Assembly: GCF_020982545.1 (NCBI RefSeq)
Contig: NZ_JAJKLK010000031.1
Span: 186,001-250,000, forward strand
DNA: 64,000 nucleotides
Source: Streptomyces sp. MNU76
GTDB taxonomy: Bacteria > Actinomycetota > Actinomycetes > Streptomycetales > Streptomycetaceae
Reading direction: 5' to 3'
The position numbers and the translations under genes are program-made. Below the pieces are notes generated by a model. It made no database searches. It was not told the DNA's origin and worked only from the letters and a program-made list of their open reading frames with translations. Below are positions 17,705 to 25,764 of this stretch, in pieces (the first letter of the stretch is position 1; the number at the start of each line of letters is the position of its first letter).

Positions 17705-18361
17705 TCACCTCGCGCCGGGGAGCGTACGCGAGGCCCTGTGGTTCGGGATCACCCGATCGGCCAGGCCGTACTCCACCGCCGCCTCCGCGTCGAGGAAGGT
17801 GTCCCGCTCGATGTCGGCGCTGATCCGCTCCGGGCTCCGGCCCGTGTGCCGGACGAGCATCTCCTCCAGCTTCCGGCGGTTGCGCGTCAACTCCTCGGCC
17901 TGGATCGCCAGATCGCTGGCCTGCCCCTCGATCCGGTCGGCCACCGCCGGCTGGTGGATCAACACGCGCGCGCCGGGCAGCACGAACCGCTTGCCCGGCG
18001 TGCCCGCCGCGAGGAGCACCGCGGCGGCCGATCCCGCCTGCCCCAGACAGACGGTTTCCACGTCGCAGGTGACGAAGCGGATGGTGTCGTAGAGCGCCGT
18101 CATCGCGCTGAACGAGCCGCCGGGCGAGTTGATGTACAGCGAGATGTCGCGGTCCGGCGACTGGTGTTCGAGGTGCATGAACTGCGCCATCACGTCGTTC
18201 GCCGAGGTGTCGTCGATCTGCGTCCCGAGGAACACGATCCGTTCTTCCAACAACTTGGCGTACGGATCCATCGTTCGGTGACCCGCACTGGTGCGCTCGG
18301 TGAACTCGGGCAGCACATGACGGGCCGACGGCCGGTTCGCGGGCACGCGGTTCGCTGGCAT
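17705..18361 (-). CDS. clpP: ClpP-family ATP-dependent protease subunit (ClpP paralogue)
   Basis: A 218-aa serine protease subunit with a complete triad: Ser in GQAGSAAAVLLAAG, His in VLIHQP and Asp in ERDTFLD. LYINSPGGS and the GLADRVI ending are canonical. The GQAGSAAAVLLAAGTPGKR form resembles the secondary ClpPs (ClpP3/ClpP5-like) of Streptomyces rather than the housekeeping ClpP1P2, and the lone gene (no second clpP, no clpX) agrees. An N-terminal extension of about 30 residues could be processed. The start ATG at 18361 has an excellent AGAGGAGG. Divergent from a Phd-type antitoxin gene. Confidence 0.93.
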   Translation of the reverse strand: MPANRVPANRPSARHVLPEFTERTSAGHRTMDPYAKLLEERIVFLGTQIDDTSANDVMAQFMHLEHQSPDRDISLYINSPGGSFSAMTALYDTIRFVTCDVETVCLGQAGSAAAVLLAAGTPGKRFVLPGARVLIHQPAVADRIEGQASDLAIQAEELTRNRRKLEEMLVRHTGRSPERISADIERDTFLDAEAAVEYGLADRVIPNHRASRTLPGAR

Positions 18362-18386
18362 GGGACGCGCCTCCTCTGATCGACTT

Positions 18387-18414
18387 CTGTAAAAAATGTA
18401 CAGGACGTACGTAC
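18387..18414. promoter_or_regulatory. Inverted repeats in the clpP / Phd divergent promoter
   Basis: CTGTA-N7-TACAG (18387-18391, 18399-18403) is followed by ACGTACGT (18408-18415 region), within an AT-rich patch 26 bp upstream of clpP. Possible operator for clpP control or for the Phd-like protein itself; not matched to a known regulator. Confidence 0.4.
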
Positions 18415-18494
18415 CAGAGAGGAGGCGTTTCGGTCGGCCGGAGCGGGATCTCGTACTCGGGGCGGCGCGAGGTGCCCGGTCTAAGCTGGACTGC

Positions 18495-18773
18495 ATGGCC
18501 TACGAGATTCCGGTGACGCAAGCCAGGGCTGAGCTCGCCGATCTGATCAACCGCGTGGTCTACGGCGGCGAGCGCGTCGTCGTGACGCGGCACGGCAAGC
18601 CCCTCGTCGCCCTGGTCTCCGCGGCGGACCTGGAGCAGCTCGAAGCCCTCCAGGAGCCCACCGACGAGCCGGTGATCAGCGCCGTCTCCCGAGTACGCGA
18701 GGTAGCGCCGACGGCGCGGGAACAGCAGCGCTTCGGCATCGCGGCCGAGCACCGGGGGCCCGGGGCTTCGTAG
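18495..18773 (+). CDS. Phd/YefM-family antitoxin, orphan
   Basis: A 92-aa protein with the Phd/YefM DNA-binding domain: EIPVTQARAELADLINRVVYGGERVVVTRHGKPLVALVSAADLEQLE, followed by a short C-terminal tail. Such antitoxins usually precede a RelE/Doc toxin, but no partner is next to it: the next gene is on the other strand beyond a terminator. The ATG at 18495 lacks a good ribosome site and may be leaderless. It may act as a stand-alone transcription regulator of the divergent clpP. Confidence 0.88.
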   Translation: MAYEIPVTQARAELADLINRVVYGGERVVVTRHGKPLVALVSAADLEQLEALQEPTDEPVISAVSRVREVAPTAREQQRFGIAAEHRGPGAS

Positions 18774-18859
18774 GACTCCTGACAGGAGCGGTGGGCTGGG
18801 CCCGGGCGGCGGTCGCTTCCCGCGTCTACGCAGGGGACCCGCAACCTCGGCAACCGAAA

Positions 18860-18899
18860 GGCCCTGCGCCCCCGTCCGCTACAGCGGGGGCGCAGGGCC
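18860..18899. terminator. Bidirectional terminator
   Basis: GGCCCTGCGCCCCCG (18860-18874) and CGGGGGCGCAGGGCC (18885-18899) pair perfectly over 15 bp with a 10-nt loop that contains the stop codon of the leftward membrane-protein gene. It serves two convergent genes. Confidence 0.8.
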
Positions 18900-20033
18900 G
18901 GTGTGGAGAGCGGTCGCCGGGCTCAGTGGGCCGGGGGCGGCTCCGGGCGGTCCGCTCGGTGGGGCGCTCGGCGGGCGGGTGCGGCGCTCGCGCAGGCCGG
19001 CCATGAGGATCGCCGTCAGACCGAGGGCGGCCCACGCGGTCAGCACCAAGGTCGGGGCCAGGGCGCCGGCGCCGTCGAAGAAGGACACCGACCTGAGGAG
19101 CGACGCCCCGGCGCCGGGCGGGAGGAGCTGACCGAGGGCGCCCGCAGGCTCCGGGAGCATCTGGGGTGCGGAGGAGGCGCCCGCGAACGGGTTGCCGAGG
19201 AACACGATCAGCAGGGCGCCCAGACCGAGGCCCGCCCTGCCCAGCAGCGCGGCGAGTCCGGCCATGGTGGCGCCGACGGCCAGGATCGCCAGGCCCAGCA
19301 CGCCGGCCTCGGCCCACCAGTGACCGCCGAGCACACCGAGCCAGCTGTCGGCGAGGGTGGCGGCCGCGGCCCCCACCAGTGCGGCGGCCCCGGTCAACGC
19401 GGCCGCCGCACGACCCCGGCGCAGCCCGAGCAGGGTGATCATGGCGCCGGACGCCGTCCCGGCCAGGGCCAGGGGCAGCACGCTCGAACCGAAGGCCGCG
19501 CCCCGCGGGTCGTTCGCCGGGCCGGCCACCACGTCGGTGGTCGTCACCCGGGTGCCTTCCTGTGCGGCCTGCTCCGTCACGGCCTGCTGCAGCAACTGGG
19601 CGACCATCGGGCTCGCGGCCGAGGCGGTGAGCAGCTTGGGCCCGGCAGGGGAGACGACCACCGCGCCGTATACATCCCGGTCCTCGATCGCCTCCCGGGC
19701 GGCCGCCTCGTCGGCGTAGCGGTGGATCTCGAACGCGCCGTCCCGCTGCTCGAGCTGCTGCTCGACCTGGGTGGCGGCGGAAGCCGGTCCGGCCACGCCG
19801 AGCGGCAGGTCGCGCGGCGCGGTGCGGGCGTTGGGCCAGGCGAAGGCCCAGAGCGCGAGCGCCGCGACGAGCGGGACCAGGACGATGATCGCGACCATGC
19901 GACGGCCGGGAGGTACCGAGTGGCCCGTGGTCGCCGCGCCGGTGGAGGGGGCGGCTGCGGCGGGGGTGGTGCCTGTGCCTGTGCCTGTGCCCGTGGCCTG
20001 GGCCGCGGTGGATGCAGCGGACGGGGCGGACAT
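18879..20033 (-). CDS. DUF3533/YhgE-like membrane protein, ABC-2-permease-like
   Basis: A 384-aa protein with a Gly/Thr/Ala-rich cytoplasmic N-terminus (a GT repeat near residues 15-22), a TM helix near 47-66, an extracellular domain to about 175 (DLPLGVAGPASAATQVEQQL, GAVVVSPAGPKLLTASAASP), then five TM helices and a Pro-rich tail. The Pip/YhgE-type layout is shared with SNG and ABC-2 permeases. Regulation by the divergent TetR gene suggests a drug or lipid export role, but there is no ATPase beside it. Family call good, function uncertain. Confidence 0.78.
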   Translation of the reverse strand: MSAPSAASTAAQATGTGTGTGTTPAAAAPSTGAATTGHSVPPGRRMVAIIVLVPLVAALALWAFAWPNARTAPRDLPLGVAGPASAATQVEQQLEQRDGAFEIHRYADEAAAREAIEDRDVYGAVVVSPAGPKLLTASAASPMVAQLLQQAVTEQAAQEGTRVTTTDVVAGPANDPRGAAFGSSVLPLALAGTASGAMITLLGLRRGRAAAALTGAAALVGAAAATLADSWLGVLGGHWWAEAGVLGLAILAVGATMAGLAALLGRAGLGLGALLIVFLGNPFAGASSAPQMLPEPAGALGQLLPPGAGASLLRSVSFFDGAGALAPTLVLTAWAALGLTAILMAGLRERRTRPPSAPPSGPPGAAPGPLSPATALHTGPAPPL

Positions 20034-20048
20034 CTGGGTCTCCTTAAA

Positions 20049-20124
20049 AAGAAGGATCGTTCGTTTTTCTTGGGCTCACCATGCTCCCGAGGGTCGCGCT
20101 TGTCAAGAAGGAACGTTCGTTTTA
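20049..20124. promoter_or_regulatory. Duplicated TetR operator between divergent genes
   Basis: Two near-identical 20-mers occur at 20049-20068 and 20105-20124; each reads AAGAAGGAWCGTTCGTTTT and carries a partial dyad around the CGTTCG core. They start 56 bp apart in the spacer between the membrane-protein gene and tetR, the expected place for autoregulation by the TetR protein. Confidence 0.7.
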
Positions 20125-20135
20125 CGTTTGGCGGC

Positions 20136-20780
20136 ATGCCCCGCGTATCCCAGGAGCGCCTCGACGCCCGCCGCCGCCAGATCCTCGACGCCGCCGCCCG
20201 CTGCTTCGCCCGCAACGGCTTCCACGCCACGTCCATGCAGGACGTGCTGAAGGAGGCCGACCTCTCCGCCGGGGCGGTCTACCGGTACTTCAGCGGTAAG
20301 GAGGAACTGATCGCCGCGATCGCCGGCACGGTCCTCGCCGAAGTGCGCGCGGCGTTCGAGGAGGCCACCACGCAGAGCCCTCCTCCGCCGCCGGACGTGC
20401 TGATCGGCACGGTCCTGCGCCGGATCCTGCACCGGCAGCCCATGCTGGGGGAGGCGGGGGAGTCCCTCTATCCGAGGCTCATGGTCCAGGTCTGGGCCGA
20501 GACGCTGCGCAATCCCGAGCTGCACGCCATCCTTCAGGAGGGGTTCGCAGAGGTCCGCAAGCCCTGGATCAAGATCGTCGAGGCCTACCAGGACGCCGGC
20601 CTGATGCGGGCCGACATCCCCGCGATCAGCGTCGCGCGGACGATGGTGGCGCTCGCCCAGGGCTTCCTCGCCCAGTACGCGCTCTTCGGGGAAGCGCCGG
20701 TCCAGGTGGTCGAGCTGGGTCTGCAGGCGCTGACGAGCATGGGCGACCCGAAGACCGGGACTGAGCGGGCGGGGCGTTAA
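20136..20780 (+). CDS. TetR/AcrR-family transcriptional regulator
   Basis: A 214-aa regulator with N-terminal TetR helix-turn-helix (RRRQILDAAARCFARNGFHATSMQDVLKEADLSAGAVYRYFSGKEELI, residues about 12-60) and a C-terminal all-helical ligand domain. It is divergent from the DUF3533-type membrane gene, with duplicated operator-like boxes between them, so it most likely represses that gene and itself until an inducer binds. The ATG at 20136 is the only start that leaves a normal TetR N-terminus. Confidence 0.92.
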   Translation: MPRVSQERLDARRRQILDAAARCFARNGFHATSMQDVLKEADLSAGAVYRYFSGKEELIAAIAGTVLAEVRAAFEEATTQSPPPPPDVLIGTVLRRILHRQPMLGEAGESLYPRLMVQVWAETLRNPELHAILQEGFAEVRKPWIKIVEAYQDAGLMRADIPAISVARTMVALAQGFLAQYALFGEAPVQVVELGLQALTSMGDPKTGTERAGR

Positions 20781-20891
20781 CGTCGCCGAAACGCCACCCA
20801 ATTAGCCTGCGGCCACGCCACCAGCGAATTTGTCCGGTGGCGAGGCAACCGGATCCCGCACGGTCCGGAGCGAGGATGTGAGGTGGACGCC

Positions 20892-21194
20892 GTGCAACTG
20901 ACCCCGCACGAGCAGGAGAGGCTGCTGATCCATGTGGCGGCCGACGTGGCGGAGAAGCGCCGGGCCCGCGGCCTGAAGCTGAACCACCCCGAGGCCGTCG
21001 CACTCATCACCGCGCACCTCCTGGAAGGCGCGCGGGACGGCCGCACGGTGGCCGAACTCATGGCCTCCGGGCGGCAGTTGCTCACCCGGGACGACGTCAT
21101 GGAGGGCATCCCCGAGATGATCCACGACGTCCAGGTCGAGGCGACCTTCCCGGACGGCACCAAGCTCGTCACCGTCCACGACCCGATCGTCTGA
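20892..21194 (+). CDS. ureA: Urease gamma subunit
   Basis: A 100-aa subunit (QLTPHEQERLLIHVAADVAEKRRARGLKLNHPEAVALI...). Part of the (UreABC)3 nickel enzyme that splits urea to ammonia and carbamate. The GTG at 20892 gives the canonical start and length and has GAGGTGG upstream; a GTG three codons earlier is also possible. First gene of the ureA-B-C-F-G-D operon; 9 bp to ureB. Confidence 0.95.
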   Translation: MQLTPHEQERLLIHVAADVAEKRRARGLKLNHPEAVALITAHLLEGARDGRTVAELMASGRQLLTRDDVMEGIPEMIHDVQVEATFPDGTKLVTVHDPIV

Positions 21195-21203
21195 GGGGGG
21201 CCA

Positions 21204-21515
21204 GTGATTCCCGGAGAGATCCTGTTCGCCTCGGACCCGATCGTCTACAACCAGGGCCGTGAGGTCACCCGGCTCACCGTCCTCAACGCCGCCGACCGGC
21301 CCGTCCAGGTCGGCTCCCACTACCACTTCGCCGAGGCCAACCCCGGCCTGGAGTTCGACCGCGCAGCCGCGCGCGGCAAGCGGCTGAACGTCGCCGCCGG
21401 CACCGCCGTGCGTTTCGAGCCCGGGATCCCCGTCGACGTCGAACTCGTACCGCTCACCGGCGCCCGTGTCGTGCCTGGTCTGCGCGGCGAGACCGGAGGT
21501 GCCCTCGATGCCTGA
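21204..21515 (+). CDS. ureB: Urease beta subunit
   Basis: A 103-aa subunit starting with GTG (MIPGEILFASDPIVYNQGREVTRLTVLNAADRPVQVGSHYHFAEAN...). The GSHYHF segment and the GTAVRFEPG strand are family hallmarks. A GAGGGGGG sits just before it. Its end overlaps ureC by 8 bp (ATGCCTGA), implying coupled translation and fixed stoichiometry. Confidence 0.95.
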   Translation: MIPGEILFASDPIVYNQGREVTRLTVLNAADRPVQVGSHYHFAEANPGLEFDRAAARGKRLNVAAGTAVRFEPGIPVDVELVPLTGARVVPGLRGETGGALDA

Positions 21516-23229
21516 GATCTCGCGTGCCGCGTACGCGGACCTGTTCGGCCCCACCACCGGTGACCGCATCCGGCTCGCCGACACCGATCTGCTCGTCGAG
21601 ATCGAGGAGGACCGCTCCGGCGGACCCGGACTCGCCGGCGACGAGGCCGTGTTCGGTGGCGGCAAGGTCATCCGCGAATCCATGGGCCAGGCGCGTGCTA
21701 CGCGCGCAGAAGGCACCCCGGACACCGTCATCACCGGCGCGGTGATCATCGACCACTGGGGCATCGTCAAGGCCGACATCGGCATCCGGGACGGCCGGAT
21801 CACCGGCATCGGCAAGGCGGGCAACCCCGACACCATGGACGGGATCCACCCCGACCTCGTCATCGGCCCCGAGACGGAGATCATCGCGGGCAACGGGCGG
21901 ATCGTCACCGCCGGGGCCATCGACGCCCACGTCCACTTCATCTGCCCGCAGATCGCCGACGAGGCCCTGTCGTCCGGTGTCACGACCCTGGTCGGTGGCG
22001 GCACGGGACCGGCGGAGGGCTCGAAGGCCACGACCGTCACACCCGGTCCGTGGCACCTCGCCCGGATGCTGGAGGCGATGGAGCAGTACCCGCTCAACAT
22101 CGGGTTCCTCGGCAAGGGCAACACGGTCTCGCACGAGGCGATGCTGTCCCAGATCCGCGGGGGCGCCCTCGGCCTCAAGCTGCACGAGGACTGGGGTTCG
22201 ACCCCGGCCGTCATCGACGCCTCGCTGACCGTCGCCGAACGGACCGGCATCCAGGTCGCCATCCACACGGACACCCTCAACGAGGCCGGTTTCGTGGGGG
22301 ACACGCTCGCCGCGATCGCCGGGCGCGGGATCCACGCCTACCACACCGAGGGCGCGGGCGGCGGGCACGCGCCCGACATCATGACCGTCGTCTCCGAGCC
22401 GTACGTCCTGCCCAGCTCCACCAACCCGACCCGGCCCTACACCGTCAACACCGCCGAGGAACACCTCGACATGCTGATGGTCTGCCACCACCTGAACGCG
22501 GCCGTGCCCGAGGACCTCGCGTTCGCCGAGTCCCGGATCCGGCCGTCGACCATCGGGGCCGAGGACATCCTGCACGACCTGGGCGCGATCTCGATCATCT
22601 CCTCCGACGCGCAGGCCATGGGCCGGGTGGGCGAAGTCATTCTGCGGACCTGGCAGACCGCGCACGTGATGAAGCGACGGCGGGGCGCGCTCCCGGGTGA
22701 CGGGCGTGCGGACAACCGACGGGTACGTCGCTATGTCGCCAAGTACACGATCAACCCGGCGCTCGCGCAGGGTCTTTCCAAGGAGATCGGGTCCGTCGAG
22801 AGCGGCAAGCTCGCCGACCTCGTGCTGTGGGAGCCCGCGTTCTTCGGCGTGAAGCCGCAGCTCGTGATCAAGGGCGGGCAGATCGCCTACGCGCAGATGG
22901 GCGACGCCAACGCCTCCATCCCCACGCCGCAGCCGATCCTCCCGCGTCCCATGTACGGGGCCATCGGGCGGGCGCCCGCCTCCAACTCGTTCAACTTCGT
23001 GGCACCGCTCGCCATCGAGGACGGGCTGCCGGAGCGGCTGTCGCTGGGCAAGCGGTTCGTCGCCATCGAGTCGACCCGCGGGGTCACCAAGGCGGACATG
23101 CGGGAGAACGACGCGCGGCCCGAGGTGCGCGTCGACCCCGACAGCTTCGCCGTGCACATCGACGGGGAACTGGTCGAGGCGACACCGGCCGCCGAACTGC
23201 CCATGGCCCAGCGTTACTTCCTCTTCTGA
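21508..23229 (+). CDS. ureC: Urease alpha (catalytic) subunit
   Basis: A 573-aa amidohydrolase carrying the bi-nickel site. Nickel-ligand region DAHVHFICPQ, carbamylated Lys in LKLHEDWG, His ligands in VAIHTDTLNE and HAYHTEGAGGGHAPD, and the flap Cys-His in MVCHHLN are all present; the C-terminus PMAQRYFLF is canonical. No defect visible. It uses the ATG overlapping ureB; GGAGGTG sits just upstream. Confidence 0.97.
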   Translation: MPEISRAAYADLFGPTTGDRIRLADTDLLVEIEEDRSGGPGLAGDEAVFGGGKVIRESMGQARATRAEGTPDTVITGAVIIDHWGIVKADIGIRDGRITGIGKAGNPDTMDGIHPDLVIGPETEIIAGNGRIVTAGAIDAHVHFICPQIADEALSSGVTTLVGGGTGPAEGSKATTVTPGPWHLARMLEAMEQYPLNIGFLGKGNTVSHEAMLSQIRGGALGLKLHEDWGSTPAVIDASLTVAERTGIQVAIHTDTLNEAGFVGDTLAAIAGRGIHAYHTEGAGGGHAPDIMTVVSEPYVLPSSTNPTRPYTVNTAEEHLDMLMVCHHLNAAVPEDLAFAESRIRPSTIGAEDILHDLGAISIISSDAQAMGRVGEVILRTWQTAHVMKRRRGALPGDGRADNRRVRRYVAKYTINPALAQGLSKEIGSVESGKLADLVLWEPAFFGVKPQLVIKGGQIAYAQMGDANASIPTPQPILPRPMYGAIGRAPASNSFNFVAPLAIEDGLPERLSLGKRFVAIESTRGVTKADMRENDARPEVRVDPDSFAVHIDGELVEATPAAELPMAQRYFLF

Positions 23230-23259
23230 TGGCTGGGGTCCGTGTGGCTGGGGTCCGTG
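23230..23259 (+). repeat. 15-bp tandem duplication at the ureC-ureF junction
   Basis: TGGCTGGGGTCCGTG occurs twice back to back (23230-23244, 23245-23259), directly before the ureF ATG. It duplicates potential GTG/ATG starts and lengthens the ureC-ureF spacer. Confidence 0.85.
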
Positions 23260-23932
23260 ATGTCTAGGGCGACTCTTCTCGTCCTGGCCGACGGCCGCTT
23301 CCCCGCCGGGGGGCACGCGCACTCCGGCGGGGCCGAGGCGGCCGTCAAGGCCGGGCTGATCACCGGGGCGGAGGGGCTGGAGGCGTTCTGCCGGGGGCGA
23401 CTGCACACCGCCGGACTGGTGGCTGCGTCCCTCGCGGCCGCCGCCGCGCTGGGTGTCGACCCGGTCGAGCTGGACGTTGCCGCCGACGCCCGTACGCCGT
23501 CGCTCGCGCTGCGGGTCGCCTCGCGGAAGCTGGGGCGGCAGTTGATGCGGGCGGCGCGGGCGACGTGGCCCTCCGGGGAGCTGGACGCGGTGGCGCGGGC
23601 GTTCCCCAAGGGGGCGCACCAGCCGGTCGTGCTGGGGGTCGCCGCCCGTGTCGCCGGGCTGGGGGCGGACGATGCCGCGTACTGCGCCGCGTACGAGAGT
23701 GTGAGCGGGGCGGCCAGTGCGACGGTGCGGTTGCTGAGTCTTGATCCGTTCGAGGCGACGGGGGTGTTGGCGCGGCTGGCTCCCGAGATGGACGGGGTGG
23801 TGGGGGCGGCGGTCGAGGCGGCGCGGGGGTGGGGGCCGGTGGGGTGGGGGTCTGCCGGTGGCTTCCGGGCCGTTGTTGGAGATCGGTGCGCAGGTGCATG
23901 CGGCTTGGCCTGTGCGGTTGTTCGCGTCCTGA
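23260..23932 (+). CDS. ureF: Urease accessory protein UreF, C-terminus frameshifted
   Basis: UreF joins UreD and UreG in the nickel-insertion complex. The protein begins MSRATLLVLADGRFPAGGHAHSGGAEAAV and follows the family through FPKGAHQPVVLGVAAR and YESVSGAASATVRLL. After about 23825-23850, a stretch of repeated G runs, the written frame goes off. The proper ending LPVASGPLLEIGAQVHAAW...FAS with a stop at 23930-23932 lies in another frame, so the sequence has one extra or two missing bases there. As written, the product would instead end about 14 residues later with a non-family tail. Confidence 0.9.
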
Positions 23933-23994
23933 GCGGGGTTCGCCCCCGCCGCCCTTACCCGTCCCATCCTTGAAGGGGCTGCGCCCCAGCTTTT

Positions 23995-24015
23995 TTCAGG
24001 CCCGCAGGGCCTGAA
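23995..24015. terminator. Perfect hairpin TTCAGGCCC/GGGCCTGAA
   Basis: 9-bp arms with a 3-nt loop, preceded by a run of Ts, in the 200-bp gap between ureF and ureG. It might attenuate transcription between the two parts of the urease operon or be part of the adjacent dispersed repeat. Confidence 0.5.
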
Positions 24016-24020
24016 TCCTT

Positions 24021-24046
24021 TAGGGGCGCGGGGAACTGCGCGAGAG
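24021..24046 (+). repeat. Dispersed palindromic repeat, copy B (short)
   Basis: AGGGGCGCGGGGAACTGCGC matches the left half of copy G; the CCACGAC half is missing. It lies inside the urease operon between ureF and ureG. Confidence 0.6.
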
Positions 24047-24132
24047 GCCCCATGGACCCGCGCTCGCCGTACGACCGTCCTCCCCGAGCTCTTCCGCGCA
24101 TACCCCACCCTCTCGAACAAGGAGCCGCAGTC

Positions 24133-24816
24133 ATGCATCTCGACCACACCCACTCCCACGACGGCCCCTCCGCCCTCGCCGCGGACGCGCGGCGGCCCGA
24201 CGGGACTCGGCGGGCCCTGCGCGTGGGGCTCGGTGGGCCCGTCGGGTCCGGTAAGACGGCGACCGTCGCGGCGCTGTGCCGGGCGTTGCGGGACGAGTTG
24301 TCCCTCGCGGTCGTGACCAACGACATCTACACCCGGGAGGACGCCGAGTTCCTGCTGCGGGAGGCCGTACTGCCGCCCGAGCGGATCACGGCCGTGGAGA
24401 CGGGGGCGTGCCCGCACACGGCCATCCGGGACGACATCTCCGCGAACCTGGAGGCCGTGGAGGATCTGGAGGACGAGGTCGGACCGCTCGACCTGATCCT
24501 CGTCGAGTCCGGCGGCGACAACCTGACCGCCACCTTCTCCAAGGGCCTCGTCGACGCGCAGATCTTCGTCATCGACGTGGCCGGCGGCGACGACATCCCG
24601 CGGAAGGGCGGGCCCGGTGTCACCACCGCCGACCTGCTCGTCGTCAACAAGACGGACCTCGCGCCGTACGTCGGGTCCGACCTCGCCCGGATGGCCGCGG
24701 ACGCGAAGGCACAGCGTGCGCACCTGCCCGTGGTGTTCCAGTCGTTGCGCGGCGGGACCGGGGTCGCGGACGTCGCCGCCTGGGTCCGGGAGAAGCTCGC
24801 GGCGTGGACGGCATGA
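24133..24816 (+). CDS. ureG: Urease accessory GTPase UreG
   Basis: A 227-aa SIMIBI GTPase delivering nickel. P-loop GGPVGSGKTA, the metal-binding Cys-Pro-His in TGACPHTAIRDD, LILVESGGDN, and the NKTD specificity motif are intact. The N-terminus has a His-rich stretch (HLDHTHSHD) likely to hold nickel. The ATG at 24133 follows AAGGAG; the longer frame upstream runs through repeat sequence and is not used. Overlaps ureD as ATGA. Confidence 0.95.
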   Translation: MHLDHTHSHDGPSALAADARRPDGTRRALRVGLGGPVGSGKTATVAALCRALRDELSLAVVTNDIYTREDAEFLLREAVLPPERITAVETGACPHTAIRDDISANLEAVEDLEDEVGPLDLILVESGGDNLTATFSKGLVDAQIFVIDVAGGDDIPRKGGPGVTTADLLVVNKTDLAPYVGSDLARMAADAKAQRAHLPVVFQSLRGGTGVADVAAWVREKLAAWTA

Positions 24817-25610
24817 CGGTGGCGAGAGGGGCCGCCGTGCAGCGGGACAGGGGGACGACCGGAGTCAGGGCCACCGCGCGTATCGCGGCCCGCGCCGACG
24901 GGCGCGGCGGTACGGCCCTGCCCGTGCTGGAGAGCGACGGACCCCTGGCCCTGCGGCGCACCCGGGGGAGCGGTGACGCGGCGCGCGTCATGCTGGTCGG
25001 GGCGATGAGCGGGCCGCTCGGCGGGGACCGGTTCGCCGTCGAGGCGGAGATCGGCGAGGGGGCCCGGCTGGACGTCGGGTCGGCCGCCGCGACGATCGCG
25101 CTGCCCGGGCAGGCCAGGGGAGAGGCCCGCTACGACGTACGGATCGACGTGGCCGCCGGAGGCGAACTGCGGTGGCTGCCCGAGCAGTTGATTTCCGCCC
25201 AGGGGAGCGACCTGGCCGTGTCGACGCGGCTGGAACTCGCCGTCGGGGCGCGGTCGGTGTTCCGGGAGGAGCAGGTGCTCGGCCGGGCCGGTGAGGAGCC
25301 GGGACGGTTGCGGAGCCGGCTCACCCTGTTGCTCGGCGGGCGGGCGTTGCTCGACCAGGAGGTGGGATGCGGGCCGGGGGCACCCGGCGGCTGGGACGGA
25401 CCCGCGGTGCTCGGCGGACACCGGGCCCTCGGTCAACTCCTCGTCGTACGGCCGGAGTTCGTCGACAAGCTGCCCGAGCCGAGAGTGCTGGGGGAGACCG
25501 CCGTGCTCACTCCGCTCGCCGGCCCCGCCGTCCTCGTCAGCGCGCTCGCCCCCGATGCGCTGCGGCTGCGGCGTGTGCTCGACCAGGCTCTCGCCGAGCT
25601 GGACGGCTGA
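24813..25610 (+). CDS. ureD: Urease accessory protein UreD (UreH)
   Basis: A 265-aa scaffold protein of the urease maturation complex: ATARIAARADGRGGTALPVL, the glycine-rich LVGAMSGPLGGDRF, AAATIALPGQA and ELRWLPEQLISAQGSDL are family-typical. Its ATG overlaps the ureG stop (ATGA). UreD is last here, the actinomycete order A-B-C-F-G-D; there is no ureE, whose role the UreG His-rich end may cover. Confidence 0.93.
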   Translation: MTVARGAAVQRDRGTTGVRATARIAARADGRGGTALPVLESDGPLALRRTRGSGDAARVMLVGAMSGPLGGDRFAVEAEIGEGARLDVGSAAATIALPGQARGEARYDVRIDVAAGGELRWLPEQLISAQGSDLAVSTRLELAVGARSVFREEQVLGRAGEEPGRLRSRLTLLLGGRALLDQEVGCGPGAPGGWDGPAVLGGHRALGQLLVVRPEFVDKLPEPRVLGETAVLTPLAGPAVLVSALAPDALRLRRVLDQALAELDG

Positions 25611-25764
25611 GGGGGAGCGGGTCCGCCATCCGCTGAACGGGACTTTCCGCACCGGTTATCGGATTAGTAAAGAACACGTCGGCCCCCTGTTCCCAGGTGC
25701 CTCACAGGTACGAGGATCCCCGTGACCATTCGACACTTCGAATCGATGTACGGGGAGTTCCCTC

